DNA from: Zizania palustris
Taxonomy: Eukaryota > Streptophyta > Magnoliopsida > Poales > Poaceae
Direction: 5' to 3'
Assembly (NCBI GenBank): GCA_019279435.1
Contig: JAAALK010000872.1
Coordinates: forward strand, 1 to 64,000
DNA length: 64,000 nt
In this document: one piece after another, positions 46,795 to 58,697 of the stretch
Layout: every line of letters begins with the position of its first letter
Numbering within the stretch: the stretch's first letter is position 1
Program-made: the position numbers and the translations under genes
Notes under the pieces: generated by a model
Told to the model about the DNA's origin: nothing
Database searches by the model: none
What the model saw: the letters and a program-made list of their open reading frames with translations, nothing else

Positions 46795-47818
46795 AGCTCT
46801 TCTTAGGTTTTTTTTGGAACAGATGATTTAAGAAATATAGGAATAGAAAAAATATAGGATTGAAATACCCTATACACATAAACACTATAAGAATTTAATA
46901 AAACACGAGAATTTTGAAAATGATGTGTTTAGATGGATCATATGAATTTGTACTAAGAGAAAGATACAAAGAAAGAAAATGTATTGGACTTCTAATTTTG
47001 CATGGAATGAGGTGGAGGAAAAAAAAATCCATAGGAATTTTTGAAGCTTCAATCCTATATTCTAAACATCCTAGACATGAAAAATTCCAAAGGATTTGAA
47101 TACTTTAAAAATCCTACAAAAGTCAAAAGGAGCCGTTAAATCTCTCCAACGCGATCATCTCTTTGGCTGGCCTGATTGGGTGAAGAACCAAAAAGAAGCT
47201 CATGTTGCCAACAAAAAGGACGGGGGTCGACATAACCCTAGAAAAATGCTGCCATGATTGATGTACGTATGATGCATGAACAATTATCGGATATGCTGCA
47301 ATATTTTAGCTTTTTAGAATAAATAAATAGGTGGAAATAGCATATAGTTATTTCTGTTATCTTAAACTTGGACGAATATTATGGCATATATATATTGTGG
47401 ATGGGTGGTGTATAATTTGTTTTCAGAAAATCAAAGTAGCAGTTCAACTGTGTGTTTTCAGATACAAAACAGAGGGTTTGGATGTGGGCTGGGTGCAGAT
47501 AATTGGCAGCTGCTGATTGGAAGGTTTGGTATATATTAATTTCCTGCCTCTGAAATTATATGATTTATGAGCTATGAATTATGAGAAGAGTGGATTTTGG
47601 AAACAGTATTGATGGCTTTTGGTGACCCTACACTCTTGCCTTTTGGGGTGACCTTAGCTGTGGCCAACTGAGGTAGCAGTAGGCTGGCAGATCATGGTTT
47701 CAGGTGTAAAAGTTAACAGTTTTATTACCCTATTTGTACATTTTAATAAACTCTCTGACAATGACACTGGATTTATGCCTCACAATGATGCACCTCTGTT
47801 TTTCTTACCCTAAGGTAA
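46795..47818. other. intergenic DNA
   Basis: I see no gene. Open frames of about 61 codons at 46914-47099 and 47331-47516 have no motif. Confidence 0.4.
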
Positions 47819-48139
47819 GGTTGGGTTTGGTTCCATGGACTAAAGTTTAGTTCTTGTCATGTTAGATGTTTAGACATTAATTTGAAGGACTAGATGTGAA
47901 CTAATTATGAAAATAATTATAAAATCAGAGAATTATTCGTGAAACGAATCTATTAAGCCTAATTAATCCATGATTAGCAAATGTTTACTGTAGCATCATA
48001 TTATCAAATTATGACGTAATTAAGCTAATTAGATTCGTAAATGGGTTTTGTAAATAGTTTACATTTAATACTCTAAAATAACATCTAAACATTCGATGAG
48101 ACAGGGGCTAAATTTTTGTCCTTATAACCAAACCGGGCC
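47819..48139. mobile_element. Tourist-like MITE (family A), best-preserved copy
   Basis: The termini ggttgggtttggtt and aaccaaaccgggcc are inverted. TAA flanks both ends (47816-47818 and 48140-48142). It shares the gcaaatgtttactgtagcat core with the other family A copies. Confidence 0.82.
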
Positions 48140-48142
48140 TAA

Positions 48143-48736
48143 GTTTTATGGCGCAACTATTAACTTTTTTGCGCCTTTTTTAATTGATATAGAAAATTTT
48201 TAGTATCAACTCTAATGGTGGTGGATAGTAAAAAGGTTAGATGAAATGCTAGTTATCTAGTAGTGTATAGAATCCCCGATGCTGCCTTGAGATATCATCA
48301 AGTGCATAATTACGGCGGTAAGCCTAACTATGGGGTATATATTGTTGTTGTTGGCTAATTGCTAGAATCCTGGCCAAAAAAATGGATATATATTATATGT
48401 TTGAAACCTGTTCAGATCTGTTTGGTTTATAGGTTTTGTGTGGTGTAGCTCTAACTTCAGCATCAAGTTGTATGCGTTATGAATTGATTTGAATTTCTAA
48501 GTAAATTGTTTTGATAATCTACTTAAAAAGTTAAAGCTCCTCTAATTCCTCCACATATCACCCATCCCAATACTTTTAGTAATATAAGCATATACTTGGT
48601 TTTTCCTCATAATAATTTATCAACTACATCCACAAACAAGCAGCTAGGCATGCACTAAAATACAATACATGGAACATATCTTATATAGAAGAGAGTTATT
48701 CGGTCCAACGAATTATTTTGAGAATGAACAACAAAA
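48143..48736. other. intergenic, 3' flank of the neprosin-like gene
   Basis: No gene is visible. The part adjoining 48736 would be the 3' UTR. Confidence 0.4.
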
Positions 48737-50160
48737 CTAAACAAGTATCAAATGGATCTCACTCAGTGCAACCCCCTGGCCCGCCATAATAAACATGTGA
48801 TCCATAAATATGCTAGTTTGATAGCATCTCTTGTGAGTCACCTCGGCAGAAATACTAGCAGGCCAAGGGGGAAGATAGCTTTGCCCATCTTTATCAATGA
48901 ACTGCACATCTTGTACAGAAGCTGAGCCTTTTTCGGGCCATCGTCCGTTGCCCATTGGTGGACTCGAATCTCCACGGTAGGATACAGTAACTCCACCCCA
49001 TGCTATTAGGTTTACATGATCCATGCTGTAGTTAAAAAGACTACTTGGCCAATACCCAACCGGGTTAAGATTGTTGATGTCATGCCCGAAGTATACCCAC
49101 CAATCGCCATCATCTTTGTTCTACAGTAAAATTCGGAAAAGAAAGAAGAATTTGTTAGTACAAATGTACAAGTATTTATCTCTTTTTATCTATTGGTTTT
49201 CATTAGATTATTTGGTAGGTGTGGCTGTTTAGGAACCGTACCTTAAATATCTTCAACGAGATTTTAGTTTGTCCGCCGCTATGATCTAGAATATCACCGG
49301 GAGTAATAGGAGCCCCGTTTACTGGTACAAACCCTATGCAATCCAAGTTAGAGCAACCGGTTGATTTCTCTCCATCAATCTGCCATCCAAATTAGAAGAA
49401 TATGTCAGGCACTTTTTAAACACTTACATTATTCATTAAAAAAGAAATTGATTCCTACCGTCCAGTGTACGTAAAAATGTGTTTTGCTATCCTGGTATGT
49501 TTTTTCATCAATCTGCAAAACAAATAAGTTTGTGAGATCTGATCACTAACAGGAGTTCCTTACGCTAAAAACAAAGACAAATTATAATTACCTCCCATCC
49601 AGATACAACACCAATTGTTACGCCCTTTGTACCCAAATTTGAGCACCAATTGATGTTCCGTTCTTGTATTTGGAAATTCGTAATAATCAAAGTGCCCATG
49701 GCACCACGGCACCACCATATCCATCCTTAGGGGCCGTCATTGTTTCATACGCTGCATACTACAATAATAACAAATATGGTTAAGTGATACTCTATGTTAC
49801 TATGCCACCTATTGATGTTAAACTTTTTTTGACATTAGTTAACCCAATGATGAAGATATTTAATGTCAATCATTGGACTTGTACTTAAAACTCGAGGAAT
49901 CAAATTATGAGGTTTTCTTCAATACACGCTTTATTGATCAACTAAATCAAAGGATTTTTTATGAACATAAACTTGGGATTGTTAGGACCTACTTTACTTA
50001 CATGTTTTATTTGATTGGGATCCAATCGATTTGAAGATGCTGCAGTTGCCATCTCGTCATTATGTTTGGGCAGAAGAAGCCTATGCAAGGATGATGTTGT
50101 GCCTACACAATTCAATGAAATCACAAGCGCCAGTAGAAAAAGAGTGAAATCTGGTAGCAT
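48737..50160 (-). pseudogene. neprosin-domain (DUF239) secreted protein gene with frame breaks
   Basis: Neprosins are plant secreted glutamic-peptidase-like proteins. Minus-strand exons are 50160-50002, 49758-49592, 49512-49459, 49379-49242 and 49130-48737, with GT-AG introns. Exon 1 encodes a signal peptide (MLPDFTLFLLALVISLNC). Later exons show family motifs: TSIGAQIWVQ, GWEIDEKTYQD, STGCSNLDCIGFVPVNG, DWWVYFGH, VGYWPSSLF and AWGG...PPMGNG. The usual pro-peptide is nearly absent, since exon 1 joins directly to YAAYETMTAPKDGYGG. Exon 2 changes frame at least three times, including an in-frame TGA. In the last exon one base appears missing in an A run at 48791-48793, which replaces the usual GGPGGCTE-type end. 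The expected stop would be at 48759-48761. An upstream in-frame ATG at 50241 exists, but the signal peptide favours 50160. Confidence 0.75.
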
Positions 50161-50959
50161 TTTTTTCAAAGGATTGTGATTTCCTTTGTGATGATGTTCG
50201 TTCAACACACACATATAAATAGAAGATTGGTAGGAAGGCATGCTTTGCTAGAAATAAATTGTCATTATGAGAATTAATTGTATATCATGTATACTCAATT
50301 TTGTCATTATTGAAAAGAGACATTTATTGGTGTCTCTAGTAGATGTAGATTGTGGGTCTACATTTATTGTCCCTGTTATTAATGTTGTTTGTCCCAATTT
50401 TATTCGAATGTCTACCACCAAGCTGTTAATTGGATTTAATTCATCTACCTTACTATATAATTGACGAATTGTTGTCGCAGCCTTGAATAATCATCTAATC
50501 AATCTCAACCCTTTGTTTCTTTATTTTTTAGATCAAAACTCAACCCTCAATTAACTGTAACCTAATATACATAATAATTCTCGTCCCCATTTTTCTCTCA
50601 TATCCTCCCCCATCGCCGCACCCTCCCCCGCAGCTAGCAGCGCCGCTCCCTCACCAGCCATCAAACTACCTGCCCTGGTTGCTGCCTCCCTGAACAGCGC
50701 CCTTGTCCGTCTACTCCGACGCCTCCGCCCCCTGTGAGCGTGCTCGCGCCTGCTAGCTACTGGTAACCTGTCACACCGACAGACTCATCCACTGGCATGC
50801 CAAGAAGTGATGAAGGACTGGAGCTAGACCGCGGGAAGGAGTGTAAAACAGAGGAGCGCGAGAAACCGGTGTCAAACAAGAACGAGCGCTGAAAAAGTGT
50901 TTGGCATGTTGTCTTGAGGAAGGCGTATTTCTGTAAAGTAGAAACGTATTAGTGGGAGT
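50161..50959. other. intergenic; GC-rich patch at 50590-50780
   Basis: It holds the promoter region of the neprosin-like gene, then a cytosine-rich stretch (ccctcccccgcagctagcag) that resembles a plant 5' exon but has no supported frame. Confidence 0.35.
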
Positions 50960-51640
50960 CTATTTGTAGTATGAGGAACGGAGCTTGGAAGCCAAGCAAG
51001 TAAGAGAATTATGATCAACCACTCCATTCTCTATTGTGGTCTCTAGCGAATTTGATCTAGCTTGTCCCAATCTCGACGCTGAGGAGAGTGATCGCTGGTG
51101 AGCTCGTTACAGTATGGTATCAAATCAAGGACTGCACCACGGTACATGTTTGAAACCCCTTGCACAAACTCTCTGTGGATCGGTAAAATTCATGTGGCAA
51201 GGTTTGCGATTACTTTCGGGTGATTGCTGCAATTCCTTATTTGGTTCGATCCGCTCGGAGGCAAGAATTCAACCTAGCGAGGCAAAGTGCTCAAGTTCAA
51301 CAAATAGTTGAGGCTTTGAATGTGATGGAAGCCAAGGTGTTGTTGGCGGTGCTAGCTACTAAATTGGATAGCATGGAGAATCTGAATTGATCTGAAATTG
51401 GAAGCATAACAGGATCAGATGGATCAGATGCAAGCTAAAGTTGATTTGTCTAAAGAAACCTTGGGCCAAGTGCAGTAGGACCAGTAACTATTATCTCAGA
51501 TTCTTCGTCGGATGGTGTTGTCCTAGTTACAAATAGGAACAGGGAAACACATGGTGGGTTCGTCAAGGAACTAGCTACATTAGCAACAATTGGTGTACAA
51601 GAAGGAGATAGAAGTGGGGGCGTGTTGATGCCAAGAATCG
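50960..51640 (+). mobile_element. LTR-retrotransposon remnant (LTR end, primer site, gag start)
   Basis: tggtatcaaatc at 51116-51127 resembles a degenerate tRNA-iMet primer site directly after an LTR-like sequence ending ctcgttacag. About 210 bp further on, an ATG region followed by a Gln/Met-rich stretch (near 51405-51475) looks like the coiled-coil start of a Ty3-gypsy gag, with stops. It is short and decayed. Confidence 0.4.
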
Positions 51641-51649
51641 GTAGTGCCT

Positions 51650-52334
51650 GTGACGCCCCGATTTATCGAAATTGGAATATTATTGAATTTCCAAAGAAAA
51701 CAATAATACAAGAGGTTCATCATACGACACGTACATACGAGAAAGTATTCATGGTACGCAGACCATATTATTACAAAAGAGTAAAATTAAAATAAACCAT
51801 AAAAATAAACTGCATGACGAACGCCCTCTTCAGGATCTTTCTTCTTGACTGGGTCGCTACTCCAGACCATCCTCGTAATAGCCATCCTCTGAATTGTGTG
51901 TCCAACGGGTATGAGTACAAAAAGTACTCAACAAGCCACCGCAAATGCAATAGTAATGCAAGGTAATAACAAAGGAAGGATAATGGCTAAAAGTGCGGAA
52001 AAGTACATTTTTCAGTTGTTGCATTTAGTGTAGTCGGATTTAATCATGCGGAATATATAACATGAACATCATAATACCATCTAACTCGAGGAGTACGTTT
52101 TCCCTCCTTGCACAACAGTCCTTATATGTCAAATCACCATGCACATTCATTATAAGCAAACTAACTGTGGGATGTCACGCAACCTGTCCTTGACCGTGGG
52201 CATGGCTTTTTGAAAAGATTTATAACTCTGATCAGAGGTGTACTACTGTACCCACAAGGCACACACTCATCCCATACACCAAAGTGTAACGAGATGACCC
52301 ATACCACAGGAACTCGTGCCAAAACCTCAGTATG
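51650..52334. repeat. older LTR-type repeat, left part (split by Sirevirus copy 2)
   Basis: It begins tgtgacgccccgatttatcg and holds an aaagtactcaacaagcc-type and gactgtgtacccacaaggcac-type sequence common in non-coding parts of grass Ty3-gypsy elements. It resumes at 63238 after copy 2. No ORF is present. Confidence 0.45.
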
Positions 52335-54346
52335 TGTTGGACCGGAAACGGCGACCAGAGGGGGGGTGAATGGGAGCTTTTAAAATTGAGGGCTAAAAAT
52401 TTAGCCTTCGGTTCGGTTCTGTCTTCTGCGGAACAGGCTTCGAACACAACCTTCGAAGGTCTGGTTCGGAGGTACTTCGACACCTTCGAACACAGGCTTC
52501 GGAGAGGCAAAAGTTCGAAGCCAAGAAGACTTCGCTCCTCGAACACCCCTCGAAAATCTACTCTGCTAAGTCAGTGCAGGCTCCGCACACGAGGTGCTTC
52601 GAGCAGACTTCGCACTTCACCCTTCGCAAGAGTGGACAGCCCTCTGAGGACTTCGACCAAGTACTTGGCGACAGCAACGGGTGCTGGGCTTCGTACCCGA
52701 AGGTCTACACGCACACGCAAATGGACTACGCTAAGGGCTTCGACACAAGAAGCACTACGGGAACAGAACAGGGCTTCGCTAGTAAGCAGCGAGGTCGTGC
52801 CTCGTGTTACACAGAGCGACAGCACACTGTAAAACACACTTCGCGATAAAAACACCCTTCGCCAAGACAGGCTTCGGTGAACTAAAACTAGCGAAGTATG
52901 CAATACGAGCTCAAGCAAAAGCACACAGAAGCAGGGCTTCGCCGCTTGAACAAGGAACACAAAATGTATTGAACTCAGAATGAATACAGTGAGGTCTGTC
53001 TACAGGAGCTCAACAGTAAATGCTCAAAGTGTTGAATGTTACCTACCGAGCCCCCATATTTATAGCCCACGGCTTCATCCTAAGGAAGTGACTACTTTAC
53101 CCCTAGGGTTTACAACAGATTTGTCTCTACAGAACTAAGGGGTACAAAAGGTAGTCCACCTTTATTTTGGAGGCTTCTCTGTCAGCTGCAGAGGGGACAG
53201 TGTCAGCCTTTTTCAGAACAGACAGTGTCAGCCTTTACAGAGTTGACTTCTGGAACCTCCCTTCGCACGCGAGGGGTGCGGAAGCTTCGGCGAGAAGCCT
53301 GCAGCCTGTTGGCCTTCGCTCCGCCGAAGAAGATCTTCGATACAGTGACGGTTTTAAGCCGAAGCCGTCAAAGCCCCTTGGGCCTTCGCACCACCACCTC
53401 CGGAGTGGATCACCACGGCTTCGCAGCTACTCCTAGCTCGAACACCGTCCGTCCGTGTACCGAAGCCATGTATGGCCGAAGCACCTCAAGTCATCCTCAC
53501 TCCGGAGCTAGCCTCGCTCCGAAGTCCTTCACACTCCGAAGCCCCACCTTCGGAGTACCACCCTTCGAAGTCCCTCCTTCGTCCAAGGCCTCCGCATGAA
53601 GCATTCCATGAGCACTTCGTCGCAGTGTCTCACTCCGAGCACACTCCTCGACGAGCCTCACCCGGACCATGCCTTCGATGCGCCTCGACTTCTGAGACCT
53701 TCGTCGGGTACCTTCGAGTGTCTCCCTCCGGAGCACACTACGAACCCTTGCCTCCACAGAGGACCTGTTCCACCAACTCCGAAGTCACTCCATTCGGAGT
53801 ACCTTCGAAGTGCCTCACCTCCGAGGACTTTGTCTCGGAGTACCTTCAGCCGGAGCCACGCTCCGCACTCTCTGCCTTCACCTGGCACGCCTCGACCCGA
53901 GGACCGACCCGGACCACCTTCGCAGCCACCGTGACGGAGCTCCCCGCTCCCTTGGCATCAAACCACCCGCTTGACCCAAGTTCACCTGGCTCGAACCCTG
54001 TCCGTCGCCTCCGAAGTCCCTGCGCACCACAGACAAACAGACAAGTGTATCCAGTACTCCGGAGACCTCTCCGGGTTAACAACCTCCGGCACACACTCCG
54101 GTGTACCGCCCAAAGTACCGAAGCCTTCGGTACAAACCCAATCATCGCGTACTGCCGGACCCCTCCGACAGGTACACTCCGCTGCACCGCTGCAGCAAGC
54201 AAACACCGAACACACTCCGGTGACACACCTCCGAACACCCTTCGGAGGTACCACCTCCGAAGCCCCTTCGGAGGTACCCTTCGAACAGAGGGAAAATAAT
54301 CCTGTCAATCACTCATCACAACACCGAAACCACCCTTGGTTTCTCA
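52335..54346 (-). repeat. 3' LTR of Sirevirus copy 2
   Basis: It is 2,012 bp, with TATA at 53057-53064. It shares the CTTCG/CTCCG-rich U3 with copy 1, diverged by substitutions and small indels. Confidence 0.94.
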
Positions 54347-55530
54347 ATCTCCCCCTTGATGAGTGCATTGACAACCAAATTGAAGTTCAAGAAAATGTAA
54401 AAATTTTCAGCACACAAGTGACCATAAAAACTCAAAAAGAGCCAAAGCATGTCACTTGATAAAAGAATTTTTCTCCCCCTTTGTAAAAGAGTAAAAGCCC
54501 CTTCGGCAAAACTTCCCTTTGGATAAAAAACTCCCCCTGAGTTGAGCAAATGTTTCTCCCCCTTTATGTCAAAAATCTCTCCCCCTTTAGAAATAATGCC
54601 TTCTTGCAGCAGAGAACATAGCAAAATCTCTCCCCCTTTGGCAATGCAAGCATCAAGGAGCATTCAAAAGATGCAAAGCTTCGAAATGAATAGAATTGCA
54701 AGGACATATAATGCAAAAATATGCCAACAGTAGCATCAATGATCATGTGCTCAGCTCAATTTAACATTCTGTGAAACAAGATGATGGCATGTGATTTAGA
54801 CATTTTGGAAGTAAAAGCATCACCACTGAATCAAAGCAGCTAGACATGTGAAGGCAAGGACTGCGCAAAGCTAACAAGTTCTACCCTAGACAGACAAGTC
54901 TTGTTCAAAAGGAGCTGTGAAAGCAAACTTGATGATTAATTAATCTAGATGTTCTTGTCTTAGTGCCAGGGGTTATTTGTTTGTCCACCTTATACTTTCC
55001 AATCAAGCCAAGCCTAGGCATGAAAGCCATCTGAAGCTTAAGGCGGTGATTTTGGCATACACTACACTATCCCAGTTCAGACCAAAGTGCAATGGTAAGC
55101 AGTCTAGAATAGAGTAGTGCGACAAACAAACCCTCCTGGATCTTTTCATTTAAACCAGGCAAATCATGGAATTTTTTTTTTTTGATTTTGATTCAGATGA
55201 ATGAAACATTTTGATGAATATCCATGAATAAAGAACACAATTTTCCAAGTTGCAAATTTTAGCATCCTAGGAACAGTGTCTTGCTGTCAAGTAGAAAAAA
55301 AGATAGCTAAAAGCAGTCCTGCCTAAACAAACTAGATACAAGATTATGCGGTGAGCAAGTTTTGATTTTTAGAAAATAAAACATCATGCACAATCAATGT
55401 TCCAGACATATTTCATAGAGCTGAGCTGTCATGATTTCTTTGAATTAAAAGCAGGCATATAATAGCAAAAGATGTAAGTGCAATTCCATACATAATGAGC
55501 ATATACAAGACAATTAAAATCAGCTCCCCC
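54347..55530 (-). promoter_or_regulatory. pol-to-LTR spacer with multiple polypurine tracts, copy 2
   Basis: The primary tract is next to the LTR (plus strand atctccccctt from 54347). Repeats occur near 54472, 54529, 54553, 54579, 54629 and 55521. A segment of about 60 bp at 55043-55105 is absent from copy 1. No envelope-like frame is present. Confidence 0.75.
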
Positions 55531-58500
55531 TCACAAAATGCCGTAGGGATGACAAATACCAAGTTCCCCACGCAAGTAAGCAAACCGAGAAGCATCGAGG
55601 GGTTTTGTAAAAAAAATCGGCAAGCTGGTGTTGGGTATCAACATATTGAAGTTCAATATCACCCTTCTCATTGTGATCTCTGAGAAAATGATACCGTACA
55701 TCAATGTGTTTGGTTCTGGAGTGCTGAACCGGGTTGTTTGCAATACAAATAGCACTAGTGTTATCACAGAAAAGTGGAACACTCTTATAATCTAACCCGA
55801 AATCCCGCAAAGTGGAAACCATCCACAAAATCTGAGAGCAACAGCTAGCTGCAGCAACATATTCGGCCTCAGCCGTTGATTGTGCAACACTAGACTGTTT
55901 GCGGGAAGACCAGCAAACCAGAGACGTACCCAGAAAATGACAAGTACCAGAGGTACTTTTCCTATCAATTCTACACCCAGCAAAATCCGCATCTGAATAA
56001 CCTCTAAGACATAAAGATGAAGACGATGAATACCATATGCCAAATTCAAGGGTGTGCTTGAGATACCTTAGAATGCGCTTAACCGCTTGGCGGTGCGAAG
56101 CTCGTGGTGAAGCCTGAAAACGAGCGCACAGACATACTGCGAAGTGTATGTCCGGCCTCGTGGCAGTCAAGTAGAGGAGGGAGCCGATCATGCTCCGGTA
56201 CTCTTTCTGATCTACAGCTTCTCCATCTTCGTCAGGGTCCAATGCTACGGATGTAGCCATTGGAGTAGCGAGTGGCTTCGCATCGGTCATGTCGAATTTC
56301 TTGAGCAGGTCCTTGGTGTACTTTGTCTGGTGGACAAAAGTACCTTGTTTGCTTTGCTTGATTTGCAAACCAAGGAAAAAGGTGAGTTCACCCATCATTG
56401 ACATTTCAAACTCCCTGCTCATGGTATCTGCAAACTCGGCAACCAAAGCATGAGAAGAGCCACCAAAGATGATATCATCCACATAAATCTGCACTAGGAG
56501 GAAATCTTTGCCATGCTTGAGAGTAAACAAAGTTTTATCAACAGAGCCCATCAAATACCCTCGCTCAAGCAGAAAAGACTTAAGTCTATCATACCACGCC
56601 CGAGGGGCCTGCTTGAGTCCATAAAGAGCCTTATGAAGTTTAAGGATTTATGTGGGTACTTGGGGTTTTCAAAACCAGGGGTTGTTTTACATAAACATCT
56701 TCACCTATGAAGCCATTAAGAAAAGCACTTTTGACATCCATTTGATAGAGTTTGAATCCCCGGGATGTCGCAAAGGCAAGCAAAATCCTGATGGCCTCAA
56801 GGCGAGCAACAGGTGCAAAAGTTTCAGTAAAATCAATCCCTTCTAGTTGAGAAAAGCCCTGAGCTACAAGTCTAGCCTTATTTCTAACAATTGTCCCATC
56901 CTCCCCTTGTTTATTTTTAAAAATCCATTTTGTTCCAATGAAATGAACATTTGGTGGAGGATCAACTAAAGTCCAGACTTGGTTTCTTTCAAAATTCTCA
57001 AGCTCTTCATGCATGGCATTGATCCAACTAGAATCAGAAAGTGCATGACTAACATCTAAAGGCTCGAAAGAAGCAACAAAAGCAGCATTAGTAAAATGAG
57101 CGTGAGAACGTGTTACCCTTTGATCAAGCTCACCAATGATCTGCTCGGGAGGGTGCATCCTTTGAACATGATGTGGAGCCTCGCGGCGGGATGCAGTCTC
57201 CCCCCCAACTTGTGCGTTGGATTGGTCCAAGATGACCGATGTTGAGGTAGTTGCTTCGGGACCTCGTGCCGAAGTAGTTGAAGCGGGGTCAGCTTCGGGG
57301 GTTGATGTCGAGGGTAGTAGGGGATCATCCTCGAATTCTCCGGGATCTTCGTCTTCGAATAAGGTCTGTTCCATGTCGTGTTCATTTGCCTGTTCAAAAG
57401 CAGAACTAACAGAGGGGGTTGATTCATCAAAAGTCACATCACATGACTCGATGACAGTGTTAGTTTCCAAGTTATAAACACGATAAGAATGACCATGAGT
57501 AGTATAACCCAAAAAGATCCCGTCAGAAGATCGCGACTCAAATTTATCCAAGTTACCACGTTTTAGGATAAAGCAGCGACAGCCAAAAACTCGAAGATGA
57601 GTAACCTTGGGCTGTCTCCCAAAACGCAGCTCATAAGATGTCAAATTTAAAATTGAGCGCAAGAAAATTCGGTTTGAGATGTAACATGCAGTGTTCATGG
57701 CCTCAGCCCAGAATTTTCTAGGAGTCCTATGCTCATCAAGCATCGTCCTAGCCATCTCAACCAAAGTGCGGTTTTTCCTCTCAACAACACCGTTCTGTTG
57801 AGGAACCCGCGGAGCAGAGAATTGATGTTCTATGCCATGCTCCATGCAAAAGTCAACAAAGAGACTATTTTTGAACTCGGTGCCATTATCGCTTCGAATG
57901 AATTTTAATGCACCAGGGAGTTCAGTAAAAAGTCTCAAAGCCAAGCTCCGAAAGTGTGAAAACACTTCATCCTTGCTGGCAAGAAAGAAGACCCAAGAGT
58001 AGCGAGAGTAATCGTCGACAATAACAAGTACATACCACTTGCCGCCTAAAGAACTAACCCGAGAAGGACCTACAGTGTCCATATGGAGAAGTTCTCCGGG
58101 TTGTTCAGTCATCATTGTGGTGACTGGCGAATGTGAAGCGGCAATCATTTTACCATGTCGACAAGGAGCGCAAACTAAATTCTTCTCAAACTTGAGCTTG
58201 GGCAATCCTCGGATCAAACCTAGGGCGCTCAGACGAGCGAGCAACTCAAAGCTCATATGCCCTAGTCTCCTATGCCACTTCCAAAGCTCAGAAGTCGAAT
58301 GTGCAACAAGACAATGAGAAGAACCAGACGATTCTGAAAAATCAGCTCCAAAAACTCTCCCAACCCTAAAGATCTTACACACAACAACGCCATCAGAATT
58401 GAGCACTTGCGAAGTATCGCGATGAAATCGCACTTCGAAGCCCTCATCAAGTAACTGAGATACAGACAGCAAATTGTATCCCAGGTTCTCAACCAAAGCA

Positions 58501-58682
58501 ACATCTTTGAGAGTGAAGTTCGAATTAATTCTTACCACACCTTTACCTTTCACTCTACTCCTTCGATTGTTTCCGAAGGTGATATGTTCCCTTTGCTTGG
58601 TTGTAGTGAGGCTGGAGAACCAAGCTGCATCTCCGGTCATGTGGCGCGAACAACCGGAGTCCATGATCCACGTGCCCTCCAA
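55531..58682 (-). pseudogene. Sirevirus copy 2 pol, three frameshifts
   Basis: Frame 58682-56640 carries protease (DSG at residues 8-10), the GAG-pre-integrase zinc region, integrase with D, D-35-E spacing (SDNGTEF to NGVVERKN) and the start of RT (KWIF, VKSAFLNG). It then breaks: relative to copy 1 one C is missing in the run near 56680 and another base near 56647. The frame resumes at 56554 with YVDD and RNase H (DADFAG, AEAEYVAAA). It breaks again in an A run at 55610-55617, just before the normal C-terminus. The TTG at 58682 is only the point after the UAG, not a likely initiator. Translation is expected as a Gag-Pol extension. Confidence 0.88.
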
Positions 58683-58697
58683 GCCTCGACCTGTCGC

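Noticed and set aside
54347..55530. Possible envelope-like gene between pol and the 3' LTR of the Sireviruses
   Set aside because: No frame longer than about 115 codons and no membrane-protein pattern. The copies differ by indels of non-triplet length in this spacer.
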